In this document: positions 21,401 to 34,012 of the stretch, one piece after another
Layout of the letters: every line of letters starts with the position of its first letter
Numbering within the stretch: position 1 is the stretch's first letter
Assembly: GCF_026212465.1 (NCBI RefSeq)
Contig: NC_080057.1
Span: 24,454,647-24,518,646, forward strand
DNA length: 64,000 nt
Direction of reading: 5' to 3'
Origin: Amaranthus tricolor
Lineage: Eukaryota > Streptophyta > Magnoliopsida > Caryophyllales > Amaranthaceae
The notes under the pieces: model-generated
What the model was told of the DNA's origin: nothing
The model's database searches: none
Seen by the model: only the letters and a program-made list of their open reading frames with translations
Position numbers and translations under genes: made by a program

Positions 21401-24111
21401 TTATATGCCATGCCAACCAAAACTCCTCATAAGCTACAAAATTTTGGCCTTGATTGGTAAAGGGGGATTGGACCAAAGTTACATAATTGAGGACTGGGGC
21501 CACTTTGGAGGACCAAAACGTATTTAGGATATAGAGGATTAGAGTGGAAGTCTGGAAGATTAGGCTAAATTCCCCAAATTCCAGTCCGCAACCTACAAGA
21601 GTATTTTAAGATAGAGGATTGTACTATTGGGGTTGATTAGAGATATGTGACATTGATTAACATACTATTCAAACAACTAATATAATATTTAAGTCTTTAA
21701 ATGTCATTTTATATGTTCAAACAAATACAACTATCAGCTTAGTAACCCATTTAGTCAATCCGTAGATAGCTAATGTAATCCACTACTTGCTAAGTGTCAA
21801 ACAAGGTCATGATCCATTATTCTAGGCAAAATTAACGGTTTATTTCCAATCAATTATTGTCAGTCAGGCTTGCAATTAGATGGACAACAGACCTCCTCAG
21901 GCAGACCCCATAGTCTACGTTGATAGAAGTCCGTCTCAGAAACTACAATTCCTGGGGGCAATCTCTCCGCACCTTGTGGATTTGTCGGTAACCAAACCTG
22001 TACATCATGACATTTAAATGACAGCATCAGCAAACAATCAAGGTTATGCCTGTATGTTTTTATTAACCAACAAAAATCTTCAATAAAAAATTTCCAACCA
22101 TAATACTTGGTCTTATAGATGCAGAACGCACATTATTTAGTTAACAGTCCAAAGTGATCCAAGATAAGATAATCTTAGTGAGGCAACAGAAAAGGCAATC
22201 ACGCACCAGAAACATAATAATTAATTTTTTATTTATTACATTTCTGCTTTTCTCGTGTTTGATATGAGAATTTAAGAGGACTGCTACCGGTGTATCTAAA
22301 GCAACCTTGGAGGTGACGTGCCACAAACCAAATAACTTTGTCTATAAAGTGCTGAATGTCAATATCACAGCAAGGATAGTTATATTCTCAATCCATGCAT
22401 GCTATTCTTTTTCATCGACATCAGAAATTCTCAAACATGAATAGCATCACTGATAGGTATTAAGAATAAAGAAATCCATGTATTAAAAGAATGATCATTT
22501 TCACGATCTTGCTTGAAGAGTGCAACTCAAATTCATATTTAGCAGCTTTCTTTCAGTATGATTGTTCTATTTCTTGATATGAAAGGATAAAATTAATCTT
22601 AAACTTGATACAGTATTTTATTTTCATACATTGCTTAAAAAATACATTTAGCCACCTTGTATGTAAAGCATATAAATCATTTAAAGAACATTTTCTATGT
22701 CTCATCTTAATTTATCAATATTCACAAATTTCTAGCCCTAACAATCTAATAGTTACCTAACTCACTGATGAATTCACAATTCGCCCAATATTGCCTAAAA
22801 TTTTCTTGTTTCAATTCATATTTTACAGGGGAAAAGTGAAGTAGGCTTTAGGTAACACTGATATCAGTCAGAGCTAGTGTTAGTATTTGTTTAGCTCAAT
22901 CAAAACAATGTTATAATTTTTTCAATTTGTTTTTTTTTCTTTTGGGGTTGGGGAGATTTGGTTTCGATATCAATATTGAAAATCCAATGCAATTCACAAT
23001 TAGAGAGTACAATGGAGAGATCAACTTTATTGTTTGGAAATTAAAATGCTAGCTAAGTAGTATTAACAAAGCATAAATTCCACATCATTCGTTCCACATT
23101 ATGTCCTACTTGGTGTCCCATTCGCTACTATTTGGTACTGTGGCTTTTGAAAAAAAGGTTGTGATCCACGTGCTCCCTATGATTCAATCCTCCCCTAAAC
23201 CAAAAATGAAGAATAAACAACAAAAAAGGGAAATAAAAATATTTGTGGGATGGTCGATCCAGACTGCTCTAACAGCCACTTCTCAACCTGCTTCAAAGGC
23301 ATTTCTGAACAATCAATTTTTTTGACTATTCAACTTTGTACCCCATACTAAAATCACATCTGATGCTTCAGCTTTAGCCAGTCGCGGTATGCAAAGTATG
23401 TGAATGTGATATCTTGCCTAAATTTATTCCTGTTGTGTACTTCTGACAGAATACAGGGGCCACAGTGTGATGAACTTGGCATGAATGTATTGAATCTATG
23501 GCCTATGGGTGAGGAGAAAATTGATCTGGTAACTCTCAGAATAAGCCAATCAACACAAAATTGTCAATCAGGGTTAAGGAACTATCGTAATATATGAATA
23601 TCAGACCTTAAAACATGTATTGACATTTGACAGTTCTATCTTCTTCTCATAACTATCCAACATAACTTATGTAATAATGGAAGCAAGAATTCTCCAGAAC
23701 TGTGGAGCTTAGTGTTGATAATCCCTAGAAATGAAGGAAGCGATAGATTATGACATATAATCATACCTTTGTGTCATTTAGTGTTTGATCCAGTGACAGG
23801 CCAGCCTTTCTCCTTTTCAAAGTAGACCAAACATTCAACAGGGCCTGTGTTGAAAGACCAGAATATTTGTCTTCAATGTAAGTCAGATCAATTGAAGGTA
23901 TAATAGGAGCCGGAAGGTTCATCTGTAAAATATAAGGTAGCAATAGACAAATTCAGCATCAGATGGTTGGTGCTACAGCAAGTTAAGGGATGCAGAACCC
24001 AGATAAAATAAATGTAATTTTTACCTTTGTCAGAGAGAGTGTAGGAAAGGACGCCCCTAGAAAGAACCCAAAAACAACTCCGACAAAAGTAGTTAGTATA
24101 AGCCTCATCAT
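18411..24111 (-). CDS. DUF707 family type II membrane protein (lysine-ketoglutarate reductase trans-splicing related)
   Basis: Thirteen exons on the minus strand join without frame breaks into 392 residues: 24111-24025, 23922-23767, 21997-21893, 21230-21147, 21073-20958, 19731-19630, 19546-19433, 19339-19283, 19202-19136, 19065-19012, 18927-18853, 18744-18709 and 18536-18411. Residues ~4-24 (LILTTFVGVVFGFFLGASF) form an N-terminal membrane anchor. The DUF707 domain follows, with VWLPTNPQGAERLPPGIV, LFHYDGRTNDWDEFEWS, DYIFIWDEDLGVEHFDAEKY, EIMAPVFSRNAWRCVWHMIQ and HGWGLDFALRKC. The acidic DED and overall layout suggest a Golgi glycosyltransferase-like protein, but no activity is established; the lysine-pathway name is historical. 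A homopolymer of 19 Cs lies in the intron at 18809-18827. 5' UTR exons probably continue upstream of 24111. Confidence 0.9.
20195..20335 (-). mobile_element. hAT-type MITE, copy 2 (DUF707 intron, inverted, one end lost)
   Basis: The right end GATGCGGCCTTGTTTTTACA followed by CTATG matches the family's left end in inverse orientation. The opposite terminus is not recognisable, and no matching 8 bp target copy was found, so the left limit is approximate. Confidence 0.55.
21439..21812. mobile_element. Possible MITE in a DUF707 intron
   Basis: The left end GGCCTTGATTGGTAAAGG is mirrored by CTAAGTGTCAAACAAGGTC on the right, giving imperfect inverted repeats of about 12-18 bp around a ~370 bp non-coding interior. 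I could not define a target duplication. Confidence 0.35.
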
Positions 24112-26846
24112 GCTGTTCGCTTTTCGGATGTGGCCACTATAATATAGTGCAAAGAAATTGGTAATAAATTAACAAGTTATCATAACATAAACTTACTATA
24201 ATGAAATCAGCAAAATAGAAGATCAACCTGCGAAAAAGACTTCTCATCTCGTAACTTTTATGCAGCGCAAACTATAGAATCGCAATTGCACAAGCCTTGA
24301 CACTCCCAGATATAATCACTCAACATACTCAGATATTTGGCACCGGTGGAATCTGCATAAGCCAAATCTATAGTTCATCATACAACACATAGATAATAAA
24401 GGAAGGGGAAGGAAGCATAACAGAGTCAAGTTCTTTTCACACTCTATGCCTCAATGATCATGTTAACTGAATAGTTGACTTTCACCAATTCCACCACATA
24501 AGGAACTTATTTGATCTTTTTAAGAGCTCATAGAAAAGACAAAATGCGCATTCATACTACTAAAGATGGTATACTTCGAGGCCAACACAGAAGAAATAAT
24601 AAACAGACTAAAGACATATACAAGCCTCAAAAATTAAGTAGAATATCTTGGTTTTGTTCGATTTAAAGAGCTTATTTAATTGTGTTTGCTAGCGAGGTCA
24701 ATCAAAAACAAGCTCTTTGTCGTCTCTCACAAAGGGTAAGGTTGTGTACATCCGACCCTCCATATCCAACCTAGATGGGAGTACATTAGGGCAATGGAAT
24801 ATTATTTATTGTTCTATTCTACATTCCATACTAAATATCATTTCCAACTTTATTACTGTTCACATGATAAGGAAAACCCCCAAAAATGAAGTCCTCGCAA
24901 CTGAATAAAATTGCAATTCGTGTCTGTCACAGCAAGAAACATAGCTTAAAATCCACTAGTCAACCAATTGCAAAATCGAAATTCACATAGGAGTAATAAT
25001 CAAATCACATTCAAGATTGAGCAAAACGGCAAAGAATTAAGCCAATAATTAGCTCGCTGATTCAAAAAATTGATCAAACGAACCCATAAATTCACCTAAT
25101 AAACCCATCAATTCAAAAATCAGCTAAACCACATCATCAGCTACAGAAACATATTCAATCGTTAAACGTCAAAAAAACAATGAAACAATCAGAAATTGCA
25201 ACGCTAAACATAATTCAGAAGCTCTGGATGAAATCCAGCAAAAGAAAACTAAGAGTCAATATCGGAGAAAATACGTGTAAAACTCCGGTGATCGGGAAAG
25301 TACGTCTGAGAGTTCAGAAGGTGGGCATGACTTTTCCTTCGCTAGACTTCTTTGGGGAGACTCCAAAGCATTTCCCAAGTCACGTGCACTTCTTTTACCC
25401 TTTGCTCTTTCGATTTTCAAATTTTTAATTTTCCTAATTTAACATCTAAAAATACTCTCTGAAATTTTATTCACATTATTTATTGTTTAAATTTATTTTA
25501 TATACTATATTATGATTAATGAGTAAGAAAAAATATAGTCAAGAATTCTTGCTTGATTCTGTAATCAAATATTTTCGCGTGAAAAGTTAAATATAACAGC
25601 TAACAAGTATAGTGAAACGGAAGAAGTAGTTAATAGCTGGTAGCTAATTATAATGTCTAGTTTGATCAGTTAATTTTATTAATCAATTTAACGAGGTGAA
25701 TTTATTAATTAATTACTTAAGAGTGTTTGGTAAATTTAGGTGATAGCTAACAGTTATTCATTATAAAAAGACATTTAAGAACATAAAATTTTTGTAATTT
25801 TATGAAGTAGAAGTATTTGTTTATATTACTGTTAGGTGCCATTCAATTACGATAAACCATAGCTAAATTAATTATTTTGATGATTGAAATATCTTGAAAA
25901 TTGGATTAGGGCTCTTTTAAAATGAGATTATATAATTTTTAAATTAGTTGTGTAAATAAAGATTTTGTAGTATTAATCAAAAACCATAAGAAAGCTATGA
26001 GAATGAGAACATCTTGCACTTCATTAATAAAATGGAGTAATAAGCAATACAAGATATAATAATTAAAATGATTTTTTTTATTGTTAGTTACAATGAATAA
26101 ACTCTAACCTTAGACTTGGACACGAAAATATTTATTTTGAGAATTAAAATTTCTCGAAGCTTATATTAATATTTTCTTTTTGAAAATTTTTATTTTATTC
26201 AATTTTTTATTAGAACCACGTTATGAATCTATAACTTCTTATTCCAAAATACACAGTACATCGCGGTCACATTCACGACACAATGAATCCATAAAATATT
26301 TTGGCTAATTGGATACCTTTTTCTATAAATAAAACAGTCAACAATCAATACTTAACTTTACCAAACATATCCCAAAATAACACTTTCAACTAATCAAACA
26401 TGCTAATAAAGAAAATAAAAGTGAAAAGTAACAACCAACAACAATTTGTCAAACCTATAGGAATTAAGGTGTACATTTGAATGCTCGGCGAGTTTTGAAT
26501 ATAATATGTAGACTTGAGTTAATTTTAATTCTTACATGTACGTAAATTTCCCGACAATTAAATATAATTATTTTGTGCTGAATAGAATATTTCGTTTAAT
26601 CATTAATCGGGTCAATTCTAAAAGACTTAGCTAGCCTTTTGTGGATGTGATTCAAAATCTCAAATTAACCTCCCCTTGCACCATATACTCATTCCTATGT
26701 TAACAAAGACTTGATGATTGTTTGTAGCTGAAATCCAATACCCTTCCCCAAGTCCCTCTTGCCAAATCCACCCATGGAGTGGTTGGAGCATTAACCATGG
26801 ACGTGCTTCTAAGTCGCACGTTGACGAAGAATTGAAACAACCATCA
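24112..26846. other. Intergenic region between divergent DUF707 and RING-WD40 genes
   Basis: The left part (to ~25330) should contain 5' UTR exons and the promoter of the DUF707 gene. A G-box core CACGTG lies at 25381-25386, just upstream of the probable start. The right part is AT-rich and carries the promoter of the RING-WD40 gene. An open frame continues upstream of the chosen ATG as far as 26718. A SINE copy sits at 24684-24815. Confidence 0.4.
24684..24815 (+). repeat. SINE-like repeat, copy 4
   Basis: Recognised by GTTTGCTAGCGAGGTCAATC, AAGGGTAAGGTTGTGTACAT, CCGACCCTCC, CCTAGATGGGAGTA and AGGGCAATGGAATATT. It lies in the 5' flank of the DUF707 gene. Confidence 0.6.
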
Positions 26847-29800
26847 ATGGCGGATGAACAAAATATGGAGGCACCAGAATGCCCAGTTTGTCTGCAACCT
26901 TACGATGACAATACAATCCCTCGTGTACTCGGATGTGGTCATTCAGCTTGCCAATCATGCCTTGCAAACCTCCATAAACTCAACCTCTCTTCATCTCCAT
27001 CTCCGTACACCATTCGATGTCCTTGTTGTACTCAGCTAGTCAAGTTCCCTCATCCTCAGGGCCCCACGGCCCTCCCTAAAAACATTGACCTCCTTCAGTT
27101 ATCTTTCCTTCTCCAAAACCCCAATTCAGCAAAACCAAAATCACCATTGATCAAAGCCAATTCGCCTCCACGACGTCGTTTTAAATTATGGTTCGATGAA
27201 CTTTTTAGCTATTGGAAGAAATGGATTCTTCCTTACGATGTCGTTTTAAAGGAGGATGGATTGAAATTGGATAATTGTAAGATTGCACTTTGTTCTGATT
27301 TGGGTTTAACTGATGTCATTCGGTGTCGGTTGGTGGAAAATCAGGAGGTTGGTTTTGTTAAATTAGTGGGTTTTGACTTTAATGAGTCTTTAATGGATTA
27401 TAGTTATGTGGGTAAAATTATGGTGTGTTTGAGTCGGATGAATGATTCCCAAAGAGATGAAATTAGTTCTCTTTTGTTGTTATCATTGAAGAATTCTAGG
27501 GTTTGTAGTGTTCTGGGATTGTGGCTTGATGAGGTAAATAGTGGGTTTCTTTATTTAATTACTCAGAGAATGACAATCAAAAATGAGTCATTGAATTTCG
27601 GAAATGGGATTGAAAAAGATAATAAAGGGGATGGTGGGTTTTATTTGGGATTACTTGGTGTAGAATTATGTGAAGCCTTGATTAGTTTGAATGTTCAGGG
27701 CTTTTTGTGTGGTTGTTTGGGACTGTCATGCCTTTGCTTCGATGAATTCGGGCATATTCGTCTTGATCTAGGGGAAGCACTGGTCGTTGGAGCGAATTTT
27801 TTCAATTGTGTTGTCGAGGGAGTCGTAGGTGGTCGGAATATGGATGAGTTCGAGGTGGGATTGCTTATTGGTAAGGTGACCGAAATGAATGTTTTCGTAA
27901 GCCCAGAAGTAGTGTTTGAGTTGCTTATTAGGGACGGTGTTGCGATAGAGAACAATGAGGTGAGTTATTCAGTATGTTATGGGAGTGATGTTTGGTTATT
28001 AGCCTGTATTTTGATAAGGGTTCTAATTGGAGATCAATTTTCTTTAGAGATGTACAATTATTTGAGACTTCTCTTTAATGGAGTTTCTGGGTGTGAGAAT
28101 ATCTATCTGAAGTGGGTAGCAACCATAAATGCTATGTTGGAGCCATTACTGGTTGGTAATTATGCATCATTACATGAAATTTTGCTAAAATGTTTGAATT
28201 TTGATCCAAAAAGTAGACCACTTATAATTGAAGTTTGGAAGTGTATTGAAGGGCTGAATAAACACCCTTTTATGAATCATATCCCTAGCTTGAATAATGA
28301 ATCCGTGAAGGAGAATTTTGACCATTGCTTGGCCTTGGGAGAGTTGTGTAGTATGGTAAGTGATCTAAGAAATAGATCAAGAACTTCAAAATCACAAAAT
28401 GATGATGGTAAACATGATCTTTCTTTGGATGGGGAGAATAGAGTAGATAATGTTGTTGAGGGATTATCTGCAGGAAAAGTGCGATGTAAGAATTTGCAGG
28501 GTCATTTGGATTGTATAACAGGATTGTGTGTTGGAGGTAACTTTTCTATTTTGTTTATCTTGTGTTTGGTGTTGTTTATTCCACTAAATAGAATTACAAT
28601 ATTGTGTATATTTTATTGAATTTGCTTTTGAAATTAAAACCCTAATTTTTGTCTTCTTAGTACTCATACTTGAACTTAGCAATTAATCTCTTTTATTGCC
28701 TCCGTTCCCTTTTGTTTGTCCACTTAAATTTAAATTAGATTTTTGAAGTATGTTCCCTTTTGTTTGTCCACTTAAATTTAAATTAGATTTTTGAACTATA
28801 TATTGAAGATAAAATATATTCGTGAGATGTTGTTAGGTTGCAAAGTTTTTTAATGTATAAGTTTTAGAAATTTTTTATGATGTGTACTTGAATATATTGA
28901 GGGCCTTAAGGCTCAAAATTTATTTTAAAAATGCGTGCAAAAAGTAAAGTGGACAAATAAAAAAGAACGGAGGGAGTAGATGGTTTAAAGGCCTTAAAAC
29001 CTCGTTTAGAAAAGCATTCCTTTAGTTAATTCAAAATAGGAATTGTGCGATTGTTAGGATTAGACTAAAACTAAGCTTGTAAGCCAGAAAGTACTCAATA
29101 CACAAATCTGCCAAGCTATATCTCGTGCAATATATGACCAACTAATTAGATTATTTGTGTGATGAAAACTGTGTACATCCGATTCACGCCTATCCTCACT
29201 TTTCATAGCCAGCTTTAAGCTTGTGCAAATAATACTATTTCTTTCATTAAAAAGTGTATAATATAGATGGAGGTTTAAAGAGAATTAGTTACTGATCGAT
29301 TGAATTCACGGTTCCAAATACCATATACATAGTGAACTATCCTTAATTTCCTAAGGACAATTTTGATTGCGAACTACCTTTTCATACTCCACGGACTATG
29401 ATTTTGGTAACTATTATCTTGGAAGCTTAAGAACTCACTTAGTGATGACTTTTTGGGAATTTTTTTTGAAAGTTTTGTGGTGATATCTAGAAAATATATT
29501 TTTTAATAGAATTCCTACTGTGGCGCTTTTCCTTCTGCAAATATCAAATAATATCAAATATGTTATTTTTGTTCTGTAGGCGGGTATCTTTTTAGCTCGT
29601 CCTTTGATAAAACAGTCATAGTGTGGTCTTTGCAGGTACTTAAATTTTTCTTGGGAGAGTGCAAGCCTCTCGAAAGTTTGTGTATCTTGTTTGAACCTTT
29701 CCATTTAGTTTACAGTGTTCCATTTGTAACATTTTTCTATTTTGTTCAACTGGCACAGGATTTTACACATGTGCATACATTTACAGGTCATGAACACCGA

Positions 29801-32800
29801 GTCATGGCATTGGTGTTTGTAAATCAAGAAAAACCCTTGTGCATTAGTGCTGACAGCGGAGGTGGTATATTTGCCTGGCAAATTGATGAGCCGTTGGCTC
29901 AACAACCCTTGACCAAATGGTATGAAGAAAAAGATTGGCGTTATAGTGGTATTCACGCTCTCGCTGTTTCTGAATCTGGTTATCTCTTCACTGGCAGCGG
30001 TGACAGATTAATAAAAGCTTGGTTATTGAAGGTGCGGAATTTTTTCTAACTTCTACCTTTCTGGTATGATGTTTAATAGATATTAGATCTCAATATATGC
30101 ATGCTTCATTTTAACTTTTTGCTCGTTCTTCAGGATCATACCCTTGTATGCAGTATGGAAGGTCATAAATCAGTGGTATCTACTCTAGCATTATGCAATG
30201 GGGTTCTTTACAGTGGAAGTTGGGACGGCACCGTTCGACTGTGGTGCCTTAACGATCATACTCCTCTAGCTGTCTTTGGTGAAGACATGCCTGGTACTAT
30301 GTCATCTGTGCTGTTTCTCTTTGCTGATCTAAATATGATCATTGGAGCTCATGAGAATGGCTGTATAAAGGTATTGAGTTCAGACCCTATTATCCTTTTG
30401 TCCCATAGTGTAAACACAAGGCCGCATTGCATCGTGTCGGCCGCGTTGTAAAGGTTTTTAAAATCAAAGAACCGAAATTTCCCGCGTTGTAAAGGTGTAA
30501 AAAAAACCGTGGCCGTATCAAGGGATATCTTTTGGTTTTGACCAATATTTATGCTTTACGGTAAAGAAATCACTCCCGTTACCGCATCACCGTTTCGTTA
30601 CCGCCATGGCGACCGTTACCACATTTTTACTTTATGTTTGGTCCCTATGAAAATTAACTAGTAAAAGGGATTCCCCTTCTTTCAGTTATAACCCTTATCC
30701 TTTTTTCTGATGAACGATCAGTTTGTTTATCGTTACGTCCATATAAAATAGAGTTTCATTTGGTGCAAAAAGAGAGCTTGATTAAGAATTAGTTAGCAAA
30801 GGACAAAGCTAAAATTCTTGTCCAAAATAAAGAGATGAAGGATAGATTGAAGGAGTACTTGACAGGTTGCTCAATTGGCGTCAAAAGCGGTGACAACAAC
30901 AGGAGACATCTCGAATCTCGATTGAACAAGTGAAAGAGAATAGGGAATCCATGTCCAAAATATCTATATGCATGGAAAACGATATGTTATCTGATTGAAT
31001 GAAATTATTCTCTTCCACCCTTTTTCCTCTATACTTCTTTGAGAGACATTACAAAAATTCTGCAATTGTGCTTGATTGGTTCTTAATTTTACAGATTTGG
31101 GTGAATGATGTATTGAAAAAGTCATTCAAGAGCCATAATGGGGCTGTTTTTTCTGTTGCCAAGGAAGGGAATGTGCTGCTCACTGGAGGATGGGATCGAA
31201 CTGTAAAATTCCAGGTACATATTTGTAGAATATAGATGCTCTTAGATAGTCTCCTTACTCATGGATTAATAATGCGGACGTTATGTAGACGGGCGCTTTA
31301 TAACAAATTTTGGAGCTTACAGAACTGCAACACCCGTTACATAATCTGTGATTTAAACTCATGGAGTAACAACCATTATAAGTTATTTAATATGCATTAT
31401 TATCGTATTTTAAAGTGTATTAGGTTCTAAAAGGCCTAATATAAGCTTTAATTTAAATACATGTTCACTTGAATTATTATGACAAAATAAATTTTCTTTT
31501 TTCAAGTTAAAAATTCACATAGCGATGTCCGCGAAACGAGTCGTAAACTGCGAGGTTTCGCATCCTCGAAGACATCCACAAATTCTTTTTCCTCTGTCCC
31601 AATGAATTCGATGATTTACTTTTTTGAGGATGGCTGATTTGTACGGAGATTAAGACAAAAAGTTTCGAATTATGGAAATGTAGCAATTAATTGGGATTTG
31701 GAGACAAGCAAAAATAGAAAATGTAGCAATTAATTGGGACAAACAGAATATCTGTTAAATTGATCGAGACATAGTGAGTATTAAATTGTTGTACGTACTT
31801 CTTTTGAACTTGGCTGACCTTTAGCTATTTAACTTCCATGCAATGAACTCATCGAGTGAAGAGGGAGGAGGAAGTTATGGAAGGGTAAAGAAGCTCTATG
31901 ATTAACTCTACAATTACAAGGAATATATAGCACTAAAAAACGGGGTGTTGTGTACTCTCCCCTCCCTTCTTGGGATGGTATGCTATGTTACTCGGACTCT
32001 TCATTTTGCTTCACGTACTTGTGTCCGATCCTTGATCTTCCAACATTTGTATGGCACTTAGACACTTCATTTTAGGCGTAAAATTGAATATTTAGACATA
32101 TCCGAAACTTGGACTCGTACCAGTATCCAACATCAGTACCCGAGTCAAAGTAACATAGTATGTATGTATCCAATTTCATATTATATTGACTATTAGTCCA
32201 ACATATTGGTTTACTAGTGATAATGTAATTAGTATTCGTTTCGCAGTAAAAAATTGCTAATGTATCGTGTACTCCATGCGATTTTCTCTAACAACTATGG
32301 ATGCTATATTGTAGGAGGCAACAGGAGGCGAATCCGAGATGAATATCGTTGAAGTTGGATCCATTGCTTGTGATTCGGTCATAACTGCTTTGTTGTGTGT
32401 GCAAGGGACTCTTTTTGTTGGGTGTGCTAACAAACTTATAAAGGTAAATATTCTTTCACATTGATGATGTTGTTGTTCATTGTTTCACTTAACCATAGTG
32501 CAAAAACAAGGCCGCATCAATGTATCGTGACCGTATGTAAAGGTTTTTGAGATTACCGCGACTGAAATATAGGCCTCACTGTCCGTAAAATCATTTGCAT
32601 TTACTACGAAATCCGTTTCTTGATAATGCCCGAAACCATATTTTTGAACTATGCACTTAACACATAGCATAACTCTAACTCATTTGTCCTAATGATTGTA
32701 GTCCACATTTCGACTTTTTTTGAACGAAACAGCCCGTTCATATCTCTCCTCTGAATTACGATATTATTTATGTCGTGCTGAAATAGTTTTTACCTCATTA

Positions 32801-32824
32801 CAGGCATATCACTGTGGCGAATGA
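26847..32824 (+). CDS. RING finger / pseudokinase-like / WD40-repeat protein, predicted E3 ubiquitin ligase
   Basis: Seven exons (26847-28536, 29580-29635, 29759-30031, 30134-30370, 31095-31214, 32315-32443, 32804-32824) give 841 residues. A C3HC4 RING occupies residues 12-61 (Cys12, Cys15, Cys30, His32, Cys35, Cys38, Cys58, Cys61). Residues ~105-510 resemble a kinase fold: a DFG-like DLGEA, a subdomain IX-like SDVWLLACILIR and an XI-like KSRPLIIEVW. I see no intact HRD catalytic loop, so it is probably a pseudokinase. From ~555 WD40 blades follow, ending in signatures such as SSFDKTVIVW, GSGDRLIKAW, GSWDGTVRLW and GGWDRTVKF. A RING with a WD40 propeller suggests a ubiquitin ligase whose propeller recruits substrate. 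The substrate is unknown. An in-frame ATG at 26718 would add 43 residues, but 26847 (ATGGCGGATGAA) has the better context. Confidence 0.87.
28696..28976. mobile_element. Stowaway MITE (intron 1 of the RING-WD40 gene)
   Basis: The element starts TTGCCTCCGTTCCCTTTTG and ends AAAAAGAACGGAGGGAG, between TA dinucleotides at 28694-28695 and 28977-28978. These are the TIR type and TA duplication of Tc1/mariner-derived Stowaway elements. A ~46 bp block (GTTCCCTTTTGTTTGTCCAC onward) is duplicated in tandem next to the left end. Confidence 0.8.
30404..30636 (+). mobile_element. hAT-type MITE, copy 3 (intron 4 of the RING-WD40 gene)
   Basis: The element begins CATAGTGTAAACACAAGG and ends ACCACATTTTTACTTTATG. 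Flanks TTTTGTCC and TTTGGTCC match at 7 of 8 positions. It shares the CCGTTACCGCATCACCGTTT interior with the copy at 15157. Confidence 0.8.
32494..32653 (+). mobile_element. hAT-type MITE, copy 4 (intron 6 of the RING-WD40 gene)
   Basis: The element begins CATAGTGCAAAAACAAGG and ends CATATTTTTGAACTATG. It is flanked by perfect 8 bp copies CACTTAAC at 32486-32493 and 32654-32661. This copy proves the 8 bp target duplication of the family. Confidence 0.85.
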
Positions 32825-33798
32825 CTGAAACTCGGATCATTTTTGTATACTTCAATTAGTACAGCTGAAGAATCGGGAAATTTGCATTTAGATTGTTGAT
32901 ATAGTTGGCGATTTTATATCTTTAACAAGCATATTAAATGATACATAGAATCAAATCGGGATTCCCTTTCCATCACCGAGCAAGTTCTTGGTAGATAATA
33001 GAGTAGATGTTGACTCGAGCACGAGAACAATGTACATATATAGTCTACACGTATAGTCTTACTAAGAACGCTCGGTTTTCATTAACTTTGATTCCTAGTT
33101 TTGGTTTTACGAGCATAAATTTGATGGATGTACTGAACAAATCTATGTAAATATTATTGTTGTTCGACAAGTATATATGTTATTCGCCAGAATGTAATCA
33201 CATCTCATTGAAGATCATAAGAAGTCGATCGACATGGTTTTCTATGTTTCCTGATGTCTTGAATGTAATAACTTCCCAAGAGTCTATGGATGATGAATAT
33301 GGAGCCTTGGAGTTTAGAAGACGTTGATACTTTGATGTGTAATTTGCAAACGAATTTTGTGATTGTATTTTAATTTCTAACAACGCCCTTCTTTATGTAC
33401 TTTAATTCTTCAATATTTCCTTTTAAATTTTAAAGTTATTGAATTTTTTGTCAACTAAACAAGTCTATGTTGGCGAATTTTTAAAAAATTTAAAAATCAT
33501 ATGCTAGCTAGTAGTAATAAAATAGGAAAAATTGTTTTGAATAATTCAACTTACTGTTCATTTTTTGCTAATAATCTCATCTTCTAAAAAATTTTAAATA
33601 ATCCATTTCTAATAAAGGTCCATTCACAACAAAATATATGCAAAAATTAGATTATTTAAAAGATGGGATTATTAGCAAAAAAATGGATAATCGGTTGGAT
33701 TATTTAGAATAATTTTTCTTTATATAGATAAATATTCAACAATTATTCAAACCACGATCGTATTGCATGGAAAATTCAATATGATAATTGTCTGTTCC
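32825..33798. other. 3' flank of the RING-WD40 gene up to the Copia element
   Basis: No gene is supported. The first ~300 bp probably contain the 3' UTR. A foldback element lies at 33523-33724. Confidence 0.4.
33523..33724. mobile_element. Foldback MITE
   Basis: The stretch TTTTTTGCTAATAATCTCAT near 33560 is mirrored by GATGGGATTATTAGCAAAAA near 33663, and the outer ends AGGAAAAATTGTTTTGAATAA and TTATTTAGAATAATTTTTCTT are also complementary with few mismatches. So two arms of about 75 bp form an almost perfect hairpin. The superfamily is not assigned. Confidence 0.65.
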
Positions 33799-34012
33799 TG
33801 TTGAAACATAGTGTGAAAGGTAATTAATGAATATAGTGTGAAAGGTAATTAATAAATCTACCCTAATATGAATGCATTCAATGTAATTGTAGATGAACTT
33901 GCCTATAAATATGAAAGTTCACCAATGTAAAAATCACACCAATGAGTAAAAACATCTCTATCTTTTAACTTTTATTCATTCTATTTCCTCCTTATCTCTC
34001 TAAGTTTTAACA
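33799..34012 (+). repeat. 5' LTR of the Copia element
   Basis: It begins TGTTGAAACATAG and ends GTTTTAACA. A direct repeat, ATAGTGTGAAAGGTAATTAAT, occurs twice near its 5' end. The downstream sequence CGTTATCAGCACC is the probable primer-binding region, but I cannot assign the tRNA. Confidence 0.9.

Noticed and set aside
22730..22830. Possible third copy of the SPK1 intronic repeat in a DUF707 intron
   Set aside because: Only a short stretch (GAATTCACAATTCGCCCAAT) resembles it, which is too little to claim.
29621..29758. Open frame joining WD40 exon 2 to exon 3
   Set aside because: This is in-frame intron between the donor at 29635 and the acceptor at 29758; the hydrophobic peptide it encodes is not WD40-like.
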